A stretch of 64,000 nt of DNA from Glebionis coronaria (GCA_025667525.1 CM046879.1:358050752-358114751), one strand, 5' to 3'. Positions 44,116-56,848 are shown, numbered from the stretch's first letter. The notes: generated from the sequence alone by a model not told the origin. Translations and numbers: made by a program.

Positions 44116-47100
44116 TGATGAGACTGCAATTATACATAGTCTCATCATCCAAATCGGGCTTAAAACGCTTAAAATATCATCAAAATACCCAAAAATATGC
44201 TTGTGTTTGTTCATTGTGTATTTTAGGTACGGATATCGAGAAGATGACCAAATATCACAAGAAACAAGCAAAAACGAACACGGGAAACGAAGCCGCACAA
44301 TGAACCGGACCCGAATGATGGATTTCTAAAATAGTCCTTGAAGTTTGAAGAAATTGCAAGATTGGTCCCTCATCTTTTGAAGACTTGTCATATTATACCC
44401 TTGTAATCTCAATTATTACATATGGGTCCTTAATATTTCAAGAAATGACCTTAATAGTCCTTGGAGAATGGCTAAATTGCGCAAAAGGTCCTTGTTTAAA
44501 GTTTGAAAGTATGATGTGCCAAAAATGACAACTATGTCATTGATATTACAAAGGGAAATAACTTGAATGCTGTTGAAACTTCAAATGCAACAAAATTGGA
44601 AGATCAGGGTGGAAACTTGGACAAACCTAAACCACACCCGGTCAAAACCCGGTCAACACCCACTTAACCCACCCCACCAGTTTTATTAAACTAATATAAT
44701 CTTTTGTATTATATTAGTTTAACAAAACAAAGCGCCAAACATTTCCCTTTTGTCCTAAGCCAATCTAAACAGCCACTGTTTGATAAGAACCCTAATCCCC
44801 AATTACGTTCGAATCAAGGGGTTTTTGGATCATCATTTCCAGAATCATAATTAAATACTTCCTAAGCAAAACCCAGCCCCCAAAAGTTGTCCAGCTCAGC
44901 TGTGGTCCTCATACCAACCCTCCCCTAACCATCACTTTCCCTCAAAACCAAAGCAGGGGACAAGATCAACGATTCATGTTAATTCCTTCCTCCCTACTGT
45001 TCTTTGGATGGACAAGATCATATTATTACAACTGGCACATCACTCTTAACAGGAGAATCATCCACATGGGTTCTTTGACCAAATTCAAAAGTTCAAGACA
45101 AGGGCATTCTTGGTAAATCGTTTGCTAGGGTTTCTTATGTTTTAGTAGCACTAGAAGGTTCTGATTAGTAGTATAAATAGGAGGACCAGTATGTGGTATC
45201 CCCTGGTTCCAATTTTTCACCATTTTGTAAAATACAAATTATGATTAATTGAGTTCCAGTTTATTTTTATGCAAATCTTTACATTCCAGCACTTTAAATA
45301 TTTGTCATTTACTTTTCTTGCAAATCTTTACATTCTGCTTTTGGAGTTACTGTAGAAGAAGCCGATGTGATTGGCTAGTTGGTTTACTTATCTGCTGGTT
45401 CAAGTTATCCTTCTTCATTTATTTCAAGTTTGGTTTTTGAGGTACTGTAGTTTAAGCAATAAGTTGGCTTATTGATAACAAGCCCAGCTTATTTGCTTAT
45501 TAGGTTGTTGATTGGATACTTTTCAAGAGCTTGCTTAAGGTGTTTCATGGTTTCAAGTTATTTCAAGTTTGGTTCCAAGTTTGAAAGTTTAGAGCTCGGT
45601 ATAAGCTGATATGGTGTGAAGATAAGCTAAGAAGGGTTTAAGTTGAGGGTTAATAGTGTTAGGTCAGAAGTTCACGCTTTGGATCCCTACAGCTCGTAGC
45701 ACTAGACATTTGGTGAAGTATTCGGTTCGAGTATAGTTTCGATAATCAGTCTCGGTTTGGTTTTCGTTAGCATTGCACACGTCGACAACGGGCAGGCCTG
45801 GAGTCAGTGTAATTCTCATTTCCTTTTTCATTTTTAGTAGTACTAGTACTGATTAGTTGTAATGTTATCGTAGTATAAGATTCGCTTATACTGTACCTGT
45901 GCGTAAATGGTTTGCTAGCTTTCACTTTTTGATCATTGTTTTAATTGCAGTTCATCTCATTCTTGTTCATATTATGTTTACCAGTGTTTGGTTTACATTT
46001 GCTAGTTCGCAGACCTTTGTTTCCTTTCAAATTAATTTCATTTTAGTCAAGTTTTACCACTTTACACGTTTAAACCTTCATTCTATATCTCTGCATTCCG
46101 TATACGGTCCACTGTTAGTCCATTACGTTTGCATCAGTTAGACCACTGTCAGCCCTTCATCTCGTATTAACGGATTACGGCCACAGTCCTTCGTTAGTAA
46201 TACCGTTAAACCCGCTTGTTTGCTTATTAATGTTGTGTATTGGTTTAGTTTCATGTGTTAAGTGATGCCATAATGTCAACTAAAGGGATAGGTATTTAGA
46301 CTTGTAAAAAAATATGCTCATGATTCCATATCTATGATACTTCATGTTATTTAGCTGAGTTAGGTATGCTAAGTATCTTGTTAATCTTCCATGAATGCAT
46401 AATGGAGTTTGAGTTACCTTGTGTTTCAGTTGGAGTTTAACTAAGGCTTCATGAATTTCTCAAATCTTTCATACAACAATAGTGGGGAATTTACACAGCT
46501 AAAGTTTTTGTTTAGGTTGTTTGACCTTGAGGCTTATTAAATTATAGGATAAATTAGGACTGCGGATAATTGGTTTGTGTTGGTAGACCTGTGAGTGGCT
46601 TATTGCTTAAAAAGAGTTCACCAGGAAATTGTTAATTAGCCCACTGTATGTTACTGTTCACTAGAAGATATCTTTTTCATTTTATTTGATTTGTTGCTTG
46701 AATTCGTTCTGTGTGCTTATGTTCGTGCTTTGTTTGTGTTTATTTGTCGTCCTTAGGTAGCTATTTAAGTTTTGCGTAGGCGTGTTTGGATATACTTGAT
46801 TTACGGTTGTCACATAGGAGTTAGGTGTTAAGGTTAATGGCTGCTATTATGGGAGGATTAGATTAGATGGATATTGCTTTGGTTCAGTCGTGAAAAGTAA
46901 AAGAACAGTGGTCTGCTTGTATTTTTTGTTCGTAACTGTGATCATCATTTCTGTGGAAATTCATGTTTAATCGTTGTTTGAAGGCGTGGAGTTGAGGTAT
47001 TATTGAGATGGTGTTACTATCACTGTTGGTATAAAAGAACACCAAGAAAAACATATCATCCTTGAATTTCTGTTAATCTTGTGAACTTGTGGCGTGATTG

Positions 47101-48343
47101 GATTGCATTTTGCGTTTTGTGTTTAAATTTTGTGCCTTGTGCTCCAAAAGATTCCAAGAAATCTGCTCAAAACAAGCAGATTCGTCTTTCCTTTTATGTT
47201 GTCTGCACAAACACACTTTCTGAATAGCTGAAAAATCTGTCCAAAAACAAAAGAACAAATAACTGGCAAAAAGTGTCCCTGTTGGACTTGAACCCCAGCC
47301 CTGCACACAAGTAACAGACACAACAGCCCATTGAGCAACCATCTGTGCTCTTTTGCCCATTTTGTTTAAACTTTATTCCAATTTTCTTTAATACTCTGTT
47401 TACTCTGTTTATAAACTGATAATAAAAGAGAAGAAGAAAAAAATATAAAGTAGTAGGCTAGAGGGTTTGAACTCATGACCAAGCAACATACATCAGTCAC
47501 AATGCAACGCATAAACACCATCTGCTCTACTTGTCACGTTTGATTACATTCTCTTTTCTTTTTACTTTATACGCTTTATAGTTCATCCATATTCAGCTTA
47601 TAAGATAATAAGAGAAAAAAAACAAGAAAGTGCCAACTGTAGGTTTTGAACCCTTGACCACAGAGCAACATTTAACACAGCAGGACCCCATCTTACCATC
47701 TCTTTTAAGATGACTTTTTGTTAATCTGTTGCAACTAATTTTATTTAACCCTTTTTGTTTGTTTGTTTTTTTTTTGCATTTTTCTTTATAAATTAGCTTT
47801 TAGGCTTTTAAAAATAGAAAAAAAGTTTAGAAAAAGTTTCAAAAAATATTTTTTTAGTTTTTAATTAGTGTTTTTGAGGTTGAATAATAGACAAAACTAA
47901 ATTTTGTCTTTTTCTCAATTATATTTTATTTTTAGTTTTTTTATAAACTTTAAAAATTAATATAAATTAATTAAATAGTTTTCAAAAATTTTGGTTTGTG
48001 TATTTTTCTTAGTTATGATTTTTAGAACATTTTAGTGATTTTTAATTAATTTTTAGGTTAAATTTTTCGTTGGGTCGCGTTTTTACGTTCGTACGTATAC
48101 GCGTTTCCGACCATTTTTAGCGTAATTCGTCTCCATTTTCTTTTCTCTCTTTCTTTCCAAAAACGTAACAACTCGATTAAATAACGTATATATTTGTTGG
48201 CTAAACATCATACCTCCTCGAGAACGAACTCGATTGTCGGTATTTGCGTTTTTCACAAAACGTAATTACTAATACTTACTAGGACTTTGGTTTTTGCTTT
48301 CTTTTTCCTAAAAGATAGTAAACGACTAAAAACCACTACATCA
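44116..48343 (+). repeat. 3' LTR of element D, full length (4.23 kb)
   Basis: From TGATGAGACTGC to CTACATCA, next to the GAAAC duplication. Short ORF at 44118-44303, TATA at 45172-45179, tRNA-like tracts at about 47265-47355, 47455-47530 and 47635-47700. After about 48132 its sequence (ACGTAACAACTCGATTAAAT and onward) is unrelated to the 5' LTR tail apart from the CTCCTCGAGAACGAACTC block. Confidence 0.93.
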
Positions 48344-48348
48344 GAAAC
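48344..48348. repeat. Target-site duplication of element D, right copy (GAAAC)
   Basis: Matches 38407-38411; the coding frame of C1 continues across it. Confidence 0.93.
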
Positions 48349-49249
48349 CCCATTTATATCTTGACGAGTCTGAATGGACCGATCATGATTGCCCTGTAGC
48401 TAACCTTGATAGTGAAGAAACGTCCCTTTGGGATGAGGAGAGTAGATCACCGGTCAATAAAGATTTTGTGAAACCATATAACTATGCTTATGAAAACAGT
48501 CTTTATGGTCTTTTCACTCCACAAAAACAGAAGTCTCGTGAGGAATTGTTTTTAGAATATAAACAAAGAAGAATTTAATGGAAAAAAGCTTTTGCCACGA
48601 AGAGGAAAACTAACGTTTTTAAATATACTAACTATTTACCTCTTGATGCTTCTAAAAGGAAAAGTAGAAAAACACTTGGTTTTCTTAAACACCACATTGA
48701 TAATGTTTAATCAATTGTTGAAAGCGATTGGGAAAAACGTCAAAAGGATTAGTGGAAAACAGAGATTCCTTACGACATAACTGTGCTTGTGAATGAACTT
48801 TTAATACCAAATACGAAGATAATAAAAGAACATGTTCTTGAGTTTGAAAACTTGATTTGGTCTGAAATGTTTGATGATTTGAAATATGTTGAGTCTCTTG
48901 AAAAAGAAATTGATGAAATTCAAAATGACGAATCAGATTTTTCAAACGAATATGATCTACTATTAGAAGAATGTCTCTCCAAAGATATTTTGTGTGTTAC
49001 TCTTCAATCTTGTGCTGATATCGATGAATATTCAGATGTTGCATGCAAATATCTTGATAAAATCAAAGAATGTGAGCGTCTTGAACTTGAGCTTTCGAAA
49101 CGTAAAGAAAATGTTGATAAAAAGGCTTTTGAGTTACTTCAACACAAAACTGATTTCCTTCAAAAACATTGTCATTGTCTTGAACTTGCTTTGCAAAAAG
49201 ACGTTGGTAGTTTTCCACATGATAATAACTTGCAAGAAAAACTAATAAG
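48349..49249 (+). pseudogene. C1 coiled-coil gag extension, part 2
   Basis: Continues the 37457-38411 frame after removal of D: PHLYLDESEWTDHDCPVANL, then FVKPYNYAYENSLYGLF. Three in-frame stops lie near 48577, 48709 and 48754. The open part 48783-49249 is acidic and Leu/Glu/Lys-rich (EHVLEFENLIWSEMFDDL, LEKEIDEIQNDESDF, ECERLELELSKRKE) and should form coiled coil. It is cut by the LTR-like start of element E. The long coiled-coil part between gag and protease is known, from memory, in some plant copia polyproteins; its role is not established. Confidence 0.7.
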
Positions 49250-49655
49250 TGTGAAAACACTTATCCTTTTACCACTTATTTCCAATAATAACAAGACCAA
49301 AACGTGTATTTTATGTCGTAAAAGTCGGAATTATGTGTGGTTTGTGTTTTTATTGTGTTTCAGGATAAAAATATGAAAAAGGAAGAAAACATGGGCTATC
49401 ACGGGCTTTTATCGAAGAAAAAGACAAAAGACGAAGTCAATAGGTCAAAAGTACAAGAAGAACGGAAGTCAAAGGCATATTCTGAAGATTTATCGAAGAA
49501 AAAGTCTAAAGACGGAAGTTTAACAAAGTCGAAGAACCAAGTCTATTAAAAGAAGGAAAATAGAAGACGAGTTCAAGTTATCATTTGACTAATCCCGAGA
49601 CTAAGTCGAGAAAGACGAGAAGAAAAGAGAAGAAACAAGCACTTTCCACCTCCCC

Positions 49656-49663
49656 TATATATA
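49656..49663 (+). promoter_or_regulatory. TATA box, element E LTR
   Basis: CCCTATATATAGTTAG about 405 bp into the LTR. Confidence 0.6.
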
Positions 49664-50221
49664 GTTAGAAAATAGTCATTAAGGAGTTAGTCTTCATTTT
49701 TTAGTTTTTAATTTTAGTAGGTAATAAAGTGTGTTTTATTTTTCTTCTCTCTAGTTTTCTTTCAGGCTTATCAATCCTTCATCTTAATCTTGTAATCTTG
49801 GATCTTAATCATCAATTTAATCAAGTTTATTTCATATCTCTCATTCTACCTTTCTTAATAATCTATTATTTTGCTTAATTAATCATGTAGTTGGTTTAAT
49901 TTTGTTGATGATGTGATTGTTTTGCTTATTTGATTGTGCTTATTGAGTTGGTGTGTTTAAAGTTTTTAGATTAAGGTGCTTATTTGCTTAATCTTTATGT
50001 TTATTAGTTTTTAAATAAGTTGATTTTGGTAGTTTAATATTTTTTAATAAAAAGTTGATTTTAAATTCTTGCTTATTTAGTGTTCTTAAAAGTTTTTTTA
50101 AATTGTGTCTTATTAGCTTTTTCTAAAAATTGATTTGGTAAAAGTTTTGGTAAATGCTTATTTGATTTTTGCTTATTTTGATCTTATTCGGGTTTTCAAA
50201 ACCCTTTTATTCCTAACAGTG

Positions 50222-50715
50222 CAACTCACCTTATTCCGAATTAAGTGTGGTCCTCATTTCCCGAACTAGGTTGAACATCACTCATTCTGAACTAGCTCTT
50301 AAATTTGTATTCCGAATTACCTTGAGTACGCTGGATTCCGAATTAGGTCTCACATCACCTGCATTCCAAATTAAATACAACACTTGTATTCCGAACTAGT
50401 TCCATTCCGAATTTCGTATAGGTATCGTTTCCCGAATTAGGTCAAGAAGGGGGTTATTCTGAACTACATCAAGTCATATTCCGAATTACATATACAATCT
50501 GGATCCCGAATTGAGTGCAGATTGTGGATTCCGAATTAGCTGATGTTCTTTTGTTTCCCGAATTACATGCCAAGTACACATTCCGAATTAAGTTATGGGT
50601 AGTGGATTCCGAACTAGATACTTGGTTGGTTATTCCGAACTGGGTTCGTGATTGAGTATTCCAAATTAGTTGAAGGATTTTCATTCAGACTTAGGTTTTG
50701 GATTTGATTCCGACT
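50222..50715 (+). repeat. Degenerate ATTCCGAATTAG array
   Basis: About 20 copies of a 12-bp core ATTCCGAAYTAG, spaced mostly 20-32 bp, with unrelated short spacers. Variants include CCCGAACTAG, CTGAACTAG and CCAAATTA. All are in the same orientation. The fixed core with variable spacers is unlike an ordinary tandem repeat. Confidence 0.85.
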
Positions 50716-51109
50716 TATGTTCAAGTTTTTATTTTTCAAACTTTAATTTTCAAACCTTAATTTTTCCCTCCAAATTTACTTAGTTTATTTTCAAAAGTAT
50801 TTTGTCATAGTTATTTTCAAGTTTAAGTTTTTATAAAGTTTACATTTTTACAAAGTTTTATGTTTTAAATTTACTTTTAAAGTTTTAATTTTTCGTCATT
50901 TATTTTTAAACTCTTTAATTTTTATTTTGACTTTTAAAGCTTTCACTAAACGACATTTACATTTTTAATTTTTACTTTTAGTTTAAAATAGATAATCACA
51001 TTTCTTTATTTTCCACCAAGAACGACTGAGTCACACTTTTAACTGGTAATCAATTCGAATTGAATCGAGACGAACAAATTTTTTATATAAGAAAATATCT
51101 TGTATTGAA

Positions 51110-51127
51110 TGGCGCCGCTGTCGGCTC
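51110..51127 (+). promoter_or_regulatory. Primer-binding site, tRNA-Asp type (element E)
   Basis: TGGCGCCGCTGTCGGCTC. The first eight bases match the tRNA-Asp complement; the 3' half has drifted. Confidence 0.75.
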
Positions 51128-51372
51128 TTTTCGTAAAGATTAACGGTTTTTAGTGAGTGACGCATTGGATTTTGCGATCCGTTCACTCTTGGACGTTATT
51201 TTTCGTGTCAAAAATTTTCAAAAATTCATAAAAATTAAAAAATTTCAAAACTCCAAAAACATTTAAAAATCATAAAAAGCAATTCTTTTTCAAACATTTA
51301 GCACCAAAAATATTTTCTTTTTTCACATTAACCATTAGTTTTCTTCTATTTTGCTATATTGTTCTTTTGTAG

Positions 51373-54064
51373 GTGTATGCGCACCCATTCAAGAAGGAGG
51401 AATCCTTTCAAGCCGCTATTAATGAACCTCCTGTTGTCGAGCCTCCGGTTGTCAATACAATGGAGAACCGTCCAATGATCGAGCTCTTACAATCACATGT
51501 CGAAGGCAACGATGATGCGATTGTGGTTCCGGCTATTGACACCAACAACTTCGAGCTCAATTCCGGGTTTATCCAAATGGTTTCCACAACAGCTTTTCTG
51601 GGCCGTACGCATGACGATCCTCATGATCATATCAAGAGGTTAGTACACTTATACTGTAAAATACAATGGGGTTTCACAAGAGGCAATTCGTTTGCTCCTC
51701 TTTCCTTTCTCCCCCGAGGGACAAGCCCGGACTTGGCTTGATAAGGAACCACCCCAGAGTATTACAACATGGACGGACCTTGAGACAAAGTTCATAAACT
51801 ATTTCTTTCCACCCTCACGTACTACCGCTTTGCGGAATGACATTATCAACTTTGAACAAAAGTACGGTGAGACATTTAGTGAATCTTGGGATCGTTTTAA
51901 AGAAACTTTTAAGAAAGTGTCCACAACACGGTTTTACAAAGGTACATCAAATTAATACTTTTAATAATGGATTAACTTTGAATGAACAAGATGAACTAAA
52001 TAGTGCCTCGGGGTGTAATATTCTTGTGAAAACTATGAATGAAGCTTGGGCAATTATTAAGAACAAAGCCAAAGTCTAAACCAAAAGTGTTAGGGCTACT
52101 ATGGCTAGTGCTAGCTCTAGTAAAACCGACAAGAAAATTGAAAATCTTACTTCAATCATGACCGACCTTGCTTTACATGTTAAGAACAATGTGCAAGTTA
52201 ATGCATTGAGTCAGTCTTGTGAAATATGCGGGGTTCTCATTCATACACCGATTGTCCTTCAACTCATGACAATCCGGAAAATGTGTATGCCGCTAACGGC
52301 AACTTTTCTACGAGAGGCTATCAAGCACGTCCTCAAGGTGACCGCAATTTGATCAGTTATCGTTCAAACAACTTCCTTTCACCACCCGGTTTTCCTCCTC
52401 AAAACCAAAACAACCTCAATCGCAACAATCAACACCAAACTCGAGCTCCAAATCAATATCAAACTCAAAGAAACCCATATACACCTCAAGGAAATAACCA
52501 AGTTTACCAACAACCCGCTTATCAACCACCTGCCTACCATGATCCTCCTTCCAACTAACCCACAACATTTAATCACAAGGTTGAAATCATCAACTTGAAA
52601 GGAGATATGGCAAAACAAGGGAATGATCTTCGAGCCGATATGCGAAACTCGTTAAGCAGTCAAACGAATGACTTAAGGGATATGATGGCTAGTTTCTTCC
52701 AAAGTAATCAAGCCTCTTGTTCGGGTTCTCTTCCGAGTAACACCGTTGCTAATCCAAGAGGGGAGATGAAAGCAATCACCACCCAAAGTGGAATAGGTTT
52801 AAAGGAACCCAAGATTCCTACACCTACACCGGTGATTGTGACAAAGGAAAACGAGTCCCCTTCTCCATTTCCTCCACCTTCTATTTCTACCCCTCCACTA
52901 CCCAAGGATGTGAGTGCGAATTCCATTCCAAAGCCTTCATCTCAACCCGATATACCTTACCCTTCAAGGTTGAGGAAAGAGAAGTTGAAGAACAAGGATG
53001 ATATTCAGGTTTCGAACTTTCTTAAAATGTTTAAACTATTGAATTTCAACATCTCCTTTGCCGAGGCTCTCGCTCACATGCCGAAATATGCTAAAATATT
53101 TAAAGATCTTCTCAATGATAAGGAGAAACTCCTTGATATCGCTCAGACCCAACTTAATGAGAATTGCTCCGCAGTGCTCTTAAGGAAATTACCAACCAAA
53201 CTTGGTGATCCGGGTCGTTTTCTCATTCCTTGTAACTTCCCCGGGGTAGAGAATTGTATGGACCTAGCTGATCTAGGTGCTAGTATAAACTTAATGTCAT
53301 TAAGTGTTTGGAAACAATTATCTCTACCCGAGCTAGTCCCCACACGAATGACATTGGAATTAGCTAACCGTACGGTTGCTTATCCGGTGGGGATAGCCGA
53401 AGATGTCTTCGTCGGTGTCGACAAATTCACCTTTCCGGCGGATTTTGTTGTCGTTGACTACGAGATGGACCCCCGGGTTCCATTAATCGTTGGACTTCCA
53501 TTCTTAAGGACCGGTCGCACTCTCATTGATGTAGCCACGGGCGAATTAATCATGAGAGTTGGTGACGATAAAATCAACTTCAACATGGGTAAACTTTCTA
53601 AGCAACCTTATGAAAATGAGAGCGTTAATTTCATTGACGTTCTTGATGAGGCTTGTGAAGAGCATTTCAAAGACGCTTGTAAAAGTGGTTCTTCTCCTCT
53701 ACCCATTGTTGAGACCGCTTCCTCTATTGCTCCCTCACTAACTCCATTTGGAGAAAGTGATTTCCTTTTGAAAGAATTTGAAGCAACTTTAGGGGATATG
53801 GACTTAAAACATGACGATTCTCCCACCGATTGGGAAAAAGAGATTCGTACCATTGAGAAACTTCTCAATGAGGACCATATTTCTCCACCTTCTCCTAAGG
53901 AAATCTCTATCGATGATCTGAATTTGACTACGCCTTCCATCGACAATCCTCCGGATTTAGAGCTTAAGGATTTACCGTCTAATCTCGAATACGTTTTCCT
54001 TGAATACAATAAGAAGTTACCCATCATCATCGCAGAGGACTTGAAAGAGGATGAAAAATCTTGA
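51373..54064 (+). pseudogene. gag: Element E gag-protease, broken
   Basis: Gag blocks MENRPMIELLQSHVEGNDD (51460), FPFSPEGQARTWLDKEPP (51700) and YFFPPSRTT lie in different frames, with shifts near 51690, 51925 and 52225 and stops at 52076-52079 and 52556. The knuckle region reads CEIC, then (after a shift) SHSYTDCPS. From 52595 to 54064 the frame is open for 489 codons: coiled coil, Pro-rich linker, ALAHMPKYAKIFKDLL, protease DLADLGASINLMSLSVW (53257) and GLPFLRTGRTLIDVATGEL, then the acidic tail ending KLPIIIAEDLKEDEKS with TGA. The protease part looks intact, gag does not. Confidence 0.88.
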
Positions 54065-56848
54065 CTTATCGACGTGCTGAAGAATCATAAGAAAGCAATT
54101 GCTTGGAAAATTTCTGATATCCGCGGAATTGATCCGAACTTTTGTACTCATAAAATTCTCATGGAAGATGACTTTAAACCCGCAATCCAAATCCAAAGAA
54201 GGGTTAATCCTAAAATTCATGACGTCATCAAGAAAGAGGTTATCAAACTTCTAGATGCCGGAATGATTTACCCTATTTCAGATTCGCCAAGGGTTAGTCC
54301 CGTCCATTTTGTGCCTAAGAAAGGCGGAATAACCGTTGTTCCCAATGAAAACAACGAGTTGATTCCTACTCGACTTGTCATGGGTTGGCGAGTTTGCATA
54401 GACTATAGCAAGCTCAATGATGCCACTCGCAAGGATCATTTTCCTCTCCCTTACATGGATCAAATGCTCGAGCGTTTAGCGGGTAATGACTATTATTGCT
54501 TCTTAGACGGTTTCTCCAGGTATTTTCAAATTCCCATCGATCCAAAGGACCAAGAGAAAACTACATTCACTTGTCCTTATGGAACATTTGATTACAAAAG
54601 AATGCCTTTCGGCTTATTTCCAGAGGTGTATGATGGCTATATTCCATGACATGGTTGAAGAAACTATGGAAGTCTTTATGTTTGATTTCTCGGTCTATGG
54701 TGATTCTTTCTCTACTTGCCTTGCCAATTTAGAACGTATGCTCAAACGGTGTGAAGACACTCATCTCGTTCTTAATTAGGAAAAATGCCATTTCATTGTA
54801 AAAGAAGGTATTGTTCTTGGTCATAAAATCTCCAAAGCCGGTCTTGAAGTCGACCGTGCTAAATTTGAAGTGATTGCTAAATTACCTCCACCTTCAACCG
54901 TGAAGCGTGTGAGAAGTTTCCTTGGTCATGTGGGCTTCTATCGTCGATTCATTCTAGATTTTTCTAATATCGCTCGCCCGATGACACACCTCTTGGAAAA
55001 AGATACTCCTTTTATCTTTTCTAAAGAGTGTCTTGACTCTTTCAATCTCCTTAAGGATAAATTAACTAAGGCACCGGTCTTATTTACCCCTAATTGGGAG
55101 TAACCTTTTGAATTGATGTGTGATGCTAGCTATTTGGCTATTGGAGCGGTTTTGGGACAAAGAGTGAATAAACACTTCCAACCAATCCATTATGCTAGCA
55201 AGATAATGACGGGGGCTTAATTTCCTTATACCACTACCGAAAAAGAGCTTTTAGCTGTAGTGTATGCTTTTGAGAAGTTCCGCCCCTATCTTGTTCTTTC
55301 CACCACCATTCTCTATACCGATCATTCCGCGTTGAAGTACTTGTTAACCAAACAAGATTCCAAGCCAAGACTTCTTCGTTGGGTTCTACTCCTTCAAGAA
55401 TTCAAAATTGAAATTCGTGATAAAAAGGGAGCGGAAAACCTAGCCGCGGATCATCTTAGTAGACTCGAGGATCCTTATCAAGGGGATCTCCCAAATCAAG
55501 AGATTAATGACTCTTTTCCCCTTGAGGCCTTGATGTCTATTAACTCCAATCTTAATGGAAACCCATGGTTTGCGGGCATTGCAAACTATTTGGCGGGTGG
55601 AATTCTCATGGAAGGGTTAACGTCTCAACAAAAGAAAAAGTTCTTTAAAAACATTAAGCATTATTTTTGGGACGAACCTTACCTTTTCAAACAATTTGCC
55701 GATCTTATCATTCGTCGGTGTGTTGATGGGCCGGAAGCTTTATTAATCTTAGAAGCTTGCCATAAAGGACCCACCGGTGGTCACTTTGGTCCTAACTATA
55801 CCGCGAAGAAAGTTTTCGACTCCGGATTTTATTGGCCCACCATTTATCGTGATGCACACGAAATGGTTAAGCATTGTGATGCTTGCCAACGCCAAGGCAA
55901 GATCACACATAAAGATGAGATGCCTCAAAATTTCATCCAAGAATGTGAAATCTTTGACGTATGGGCATCGACTTTATGGGGCCATTTCCATCATCCAAAG
56001 GGAACAAATACATCCTCGTAGCCGTTGACTACGTATCCAAATGGGTTGAAGCAAAGGATTTACCTACGAACGATGCGAGGGTGGTTGTAAACTTTTTGAA
56101 ACAACTTTTTGCTCGATTCGGTGTTCCACGTGCTATCATCAGTGACCGCGGGACTCATTTTTGCAATGATCAATTTTCTCGAGTCATGGCTAAGTACGGT
56201 GTCAATCACCGTCTTTCCACCGCTTATCATCCCCAAACAAATGGTCAATCCGAGATATCTAACCGTGGTCTGAAGAGAATTTTAGAGCAAACTGTGGGAG
56301 AGCATCGTGCCTCATGGGCCGATAAGTTAGATGATGCTTTGTGGGCTTTCCGTACCGCCTATAAGACACCTATTGGTTGCACTCCATATCGTCTTGTGTA
56401 CGGGAAGGCATGCCACCTCCGTATTGAATTGGAGCATAAGGCGTATTGGGCATTCAATTGGGCTAATTTTGATATCAACAAAGCCGGTGATCTTCGGAAG
56501 ATTCAACTCAACGAGCTTAATGAACAAAGGAATGGAGCTTATGAGAATTCATTTATCTACAAGGAGAAAACCAAGCTAATTCATGATTCTAGGATTAAGA
56601 ACCGAGAGTTTCACATAGGTGATCAAGTTTTACTCTTTAACTCTCGGTTGAAAATCTTTTCGGGCAAGCTTAAGAGCCGTTGGTCTGGTCCATTCACCGT
56701 CGCCAAAGTCTTCCCCTATGGCACCATTGAGCTTTCTCAACCAAATGGGCCTAATTTTAAAGTGAATGGCTAGCGTGTGAAGTTGTACTTTGGTGAGGAC
56801 ATCTCTCATGAGATGATTTCATCCCTCACCACGTTTCCCTTAAATTAG
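54065..56848 (+). pseudogene. pol: Element E pol: RT, RNase H, integrase, broken
   Basis: RT: AWKISDIRGIDPNFCTHKIL, MIYPISDSPRVSP, GWRVCIDYSKLNDATRKDHF, FLDGFSRYFQIPIDP. Around 54608 about 14 bases are missing where related copies have CNAPGTFQ, shifting the frame. The catalytic box is FMFD in place of FMDD (54676). Stops: TAG at 54777, TAA at 55101, TAA near 55218. RNase H and the integrase N-terminus are open from 55260 to about 55960 ([11 protein letters not shown]; zinc finger GGHFG and CDACQRQG). A shift near 55960 precedes [24 protein letters not shown] and [17 protein letters not shown] at 56771 cuts the C-terminal tail, which otherwise ends near 56848. RT cannot be active. Confidence 0.9.

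Larger units (their letters stand above)
38412..48343 (+). mobile_element. Element D: two long LTRs with 1.5 kb noncoding core
   Basis: Both ends and the GAAAC duplication are present. Between the LTRs there are only about 1.5 kb of the region that follows integrase in A and B. PBS, gag and pol are absent, so it resembles a large retrotransposon derivative with no coding capacity. Over about 4.0 kb the LTRs differ by roughly 25 substitutions by eye (about 0.6-0.7%), pointing to a recent insertion. The last part of the two LTRs is unrelated, which is unexpected in one insertion. Confidence 0.93.
49250..51105 (+). repeat. 5' LTR of element E (approximate ends)
   Basis: The left end is placed at TGTGAAAACAC where the C1 frame stops matching; the right end lies just before the PBS at 51110, though no clean CA end is seen. 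The first bases form an inverted repeat ATAAGTGT-GAAA-ACACTTAT (49245-49264). It contains a TATA box, AT-rich DNA and the CCGAA array. Confidence 0.6.

Noticed and set aside
50222..50715. CRISPR-like array (cores with unrelated spacers)
   Set aside because: The core is only 12 bp and degenerate, the spacers are short, and the setting is a plant LTR. The array itself is reported as a finding.
24837..54064. A recoding stop between protease and RT conserved in A and E
   Set aside because: The stops differ (TAA and TGA) and lie at different alignment positions, four codons and one codon before LIDVL. Element 1 cannot be checked. Independent mutations are simpler.
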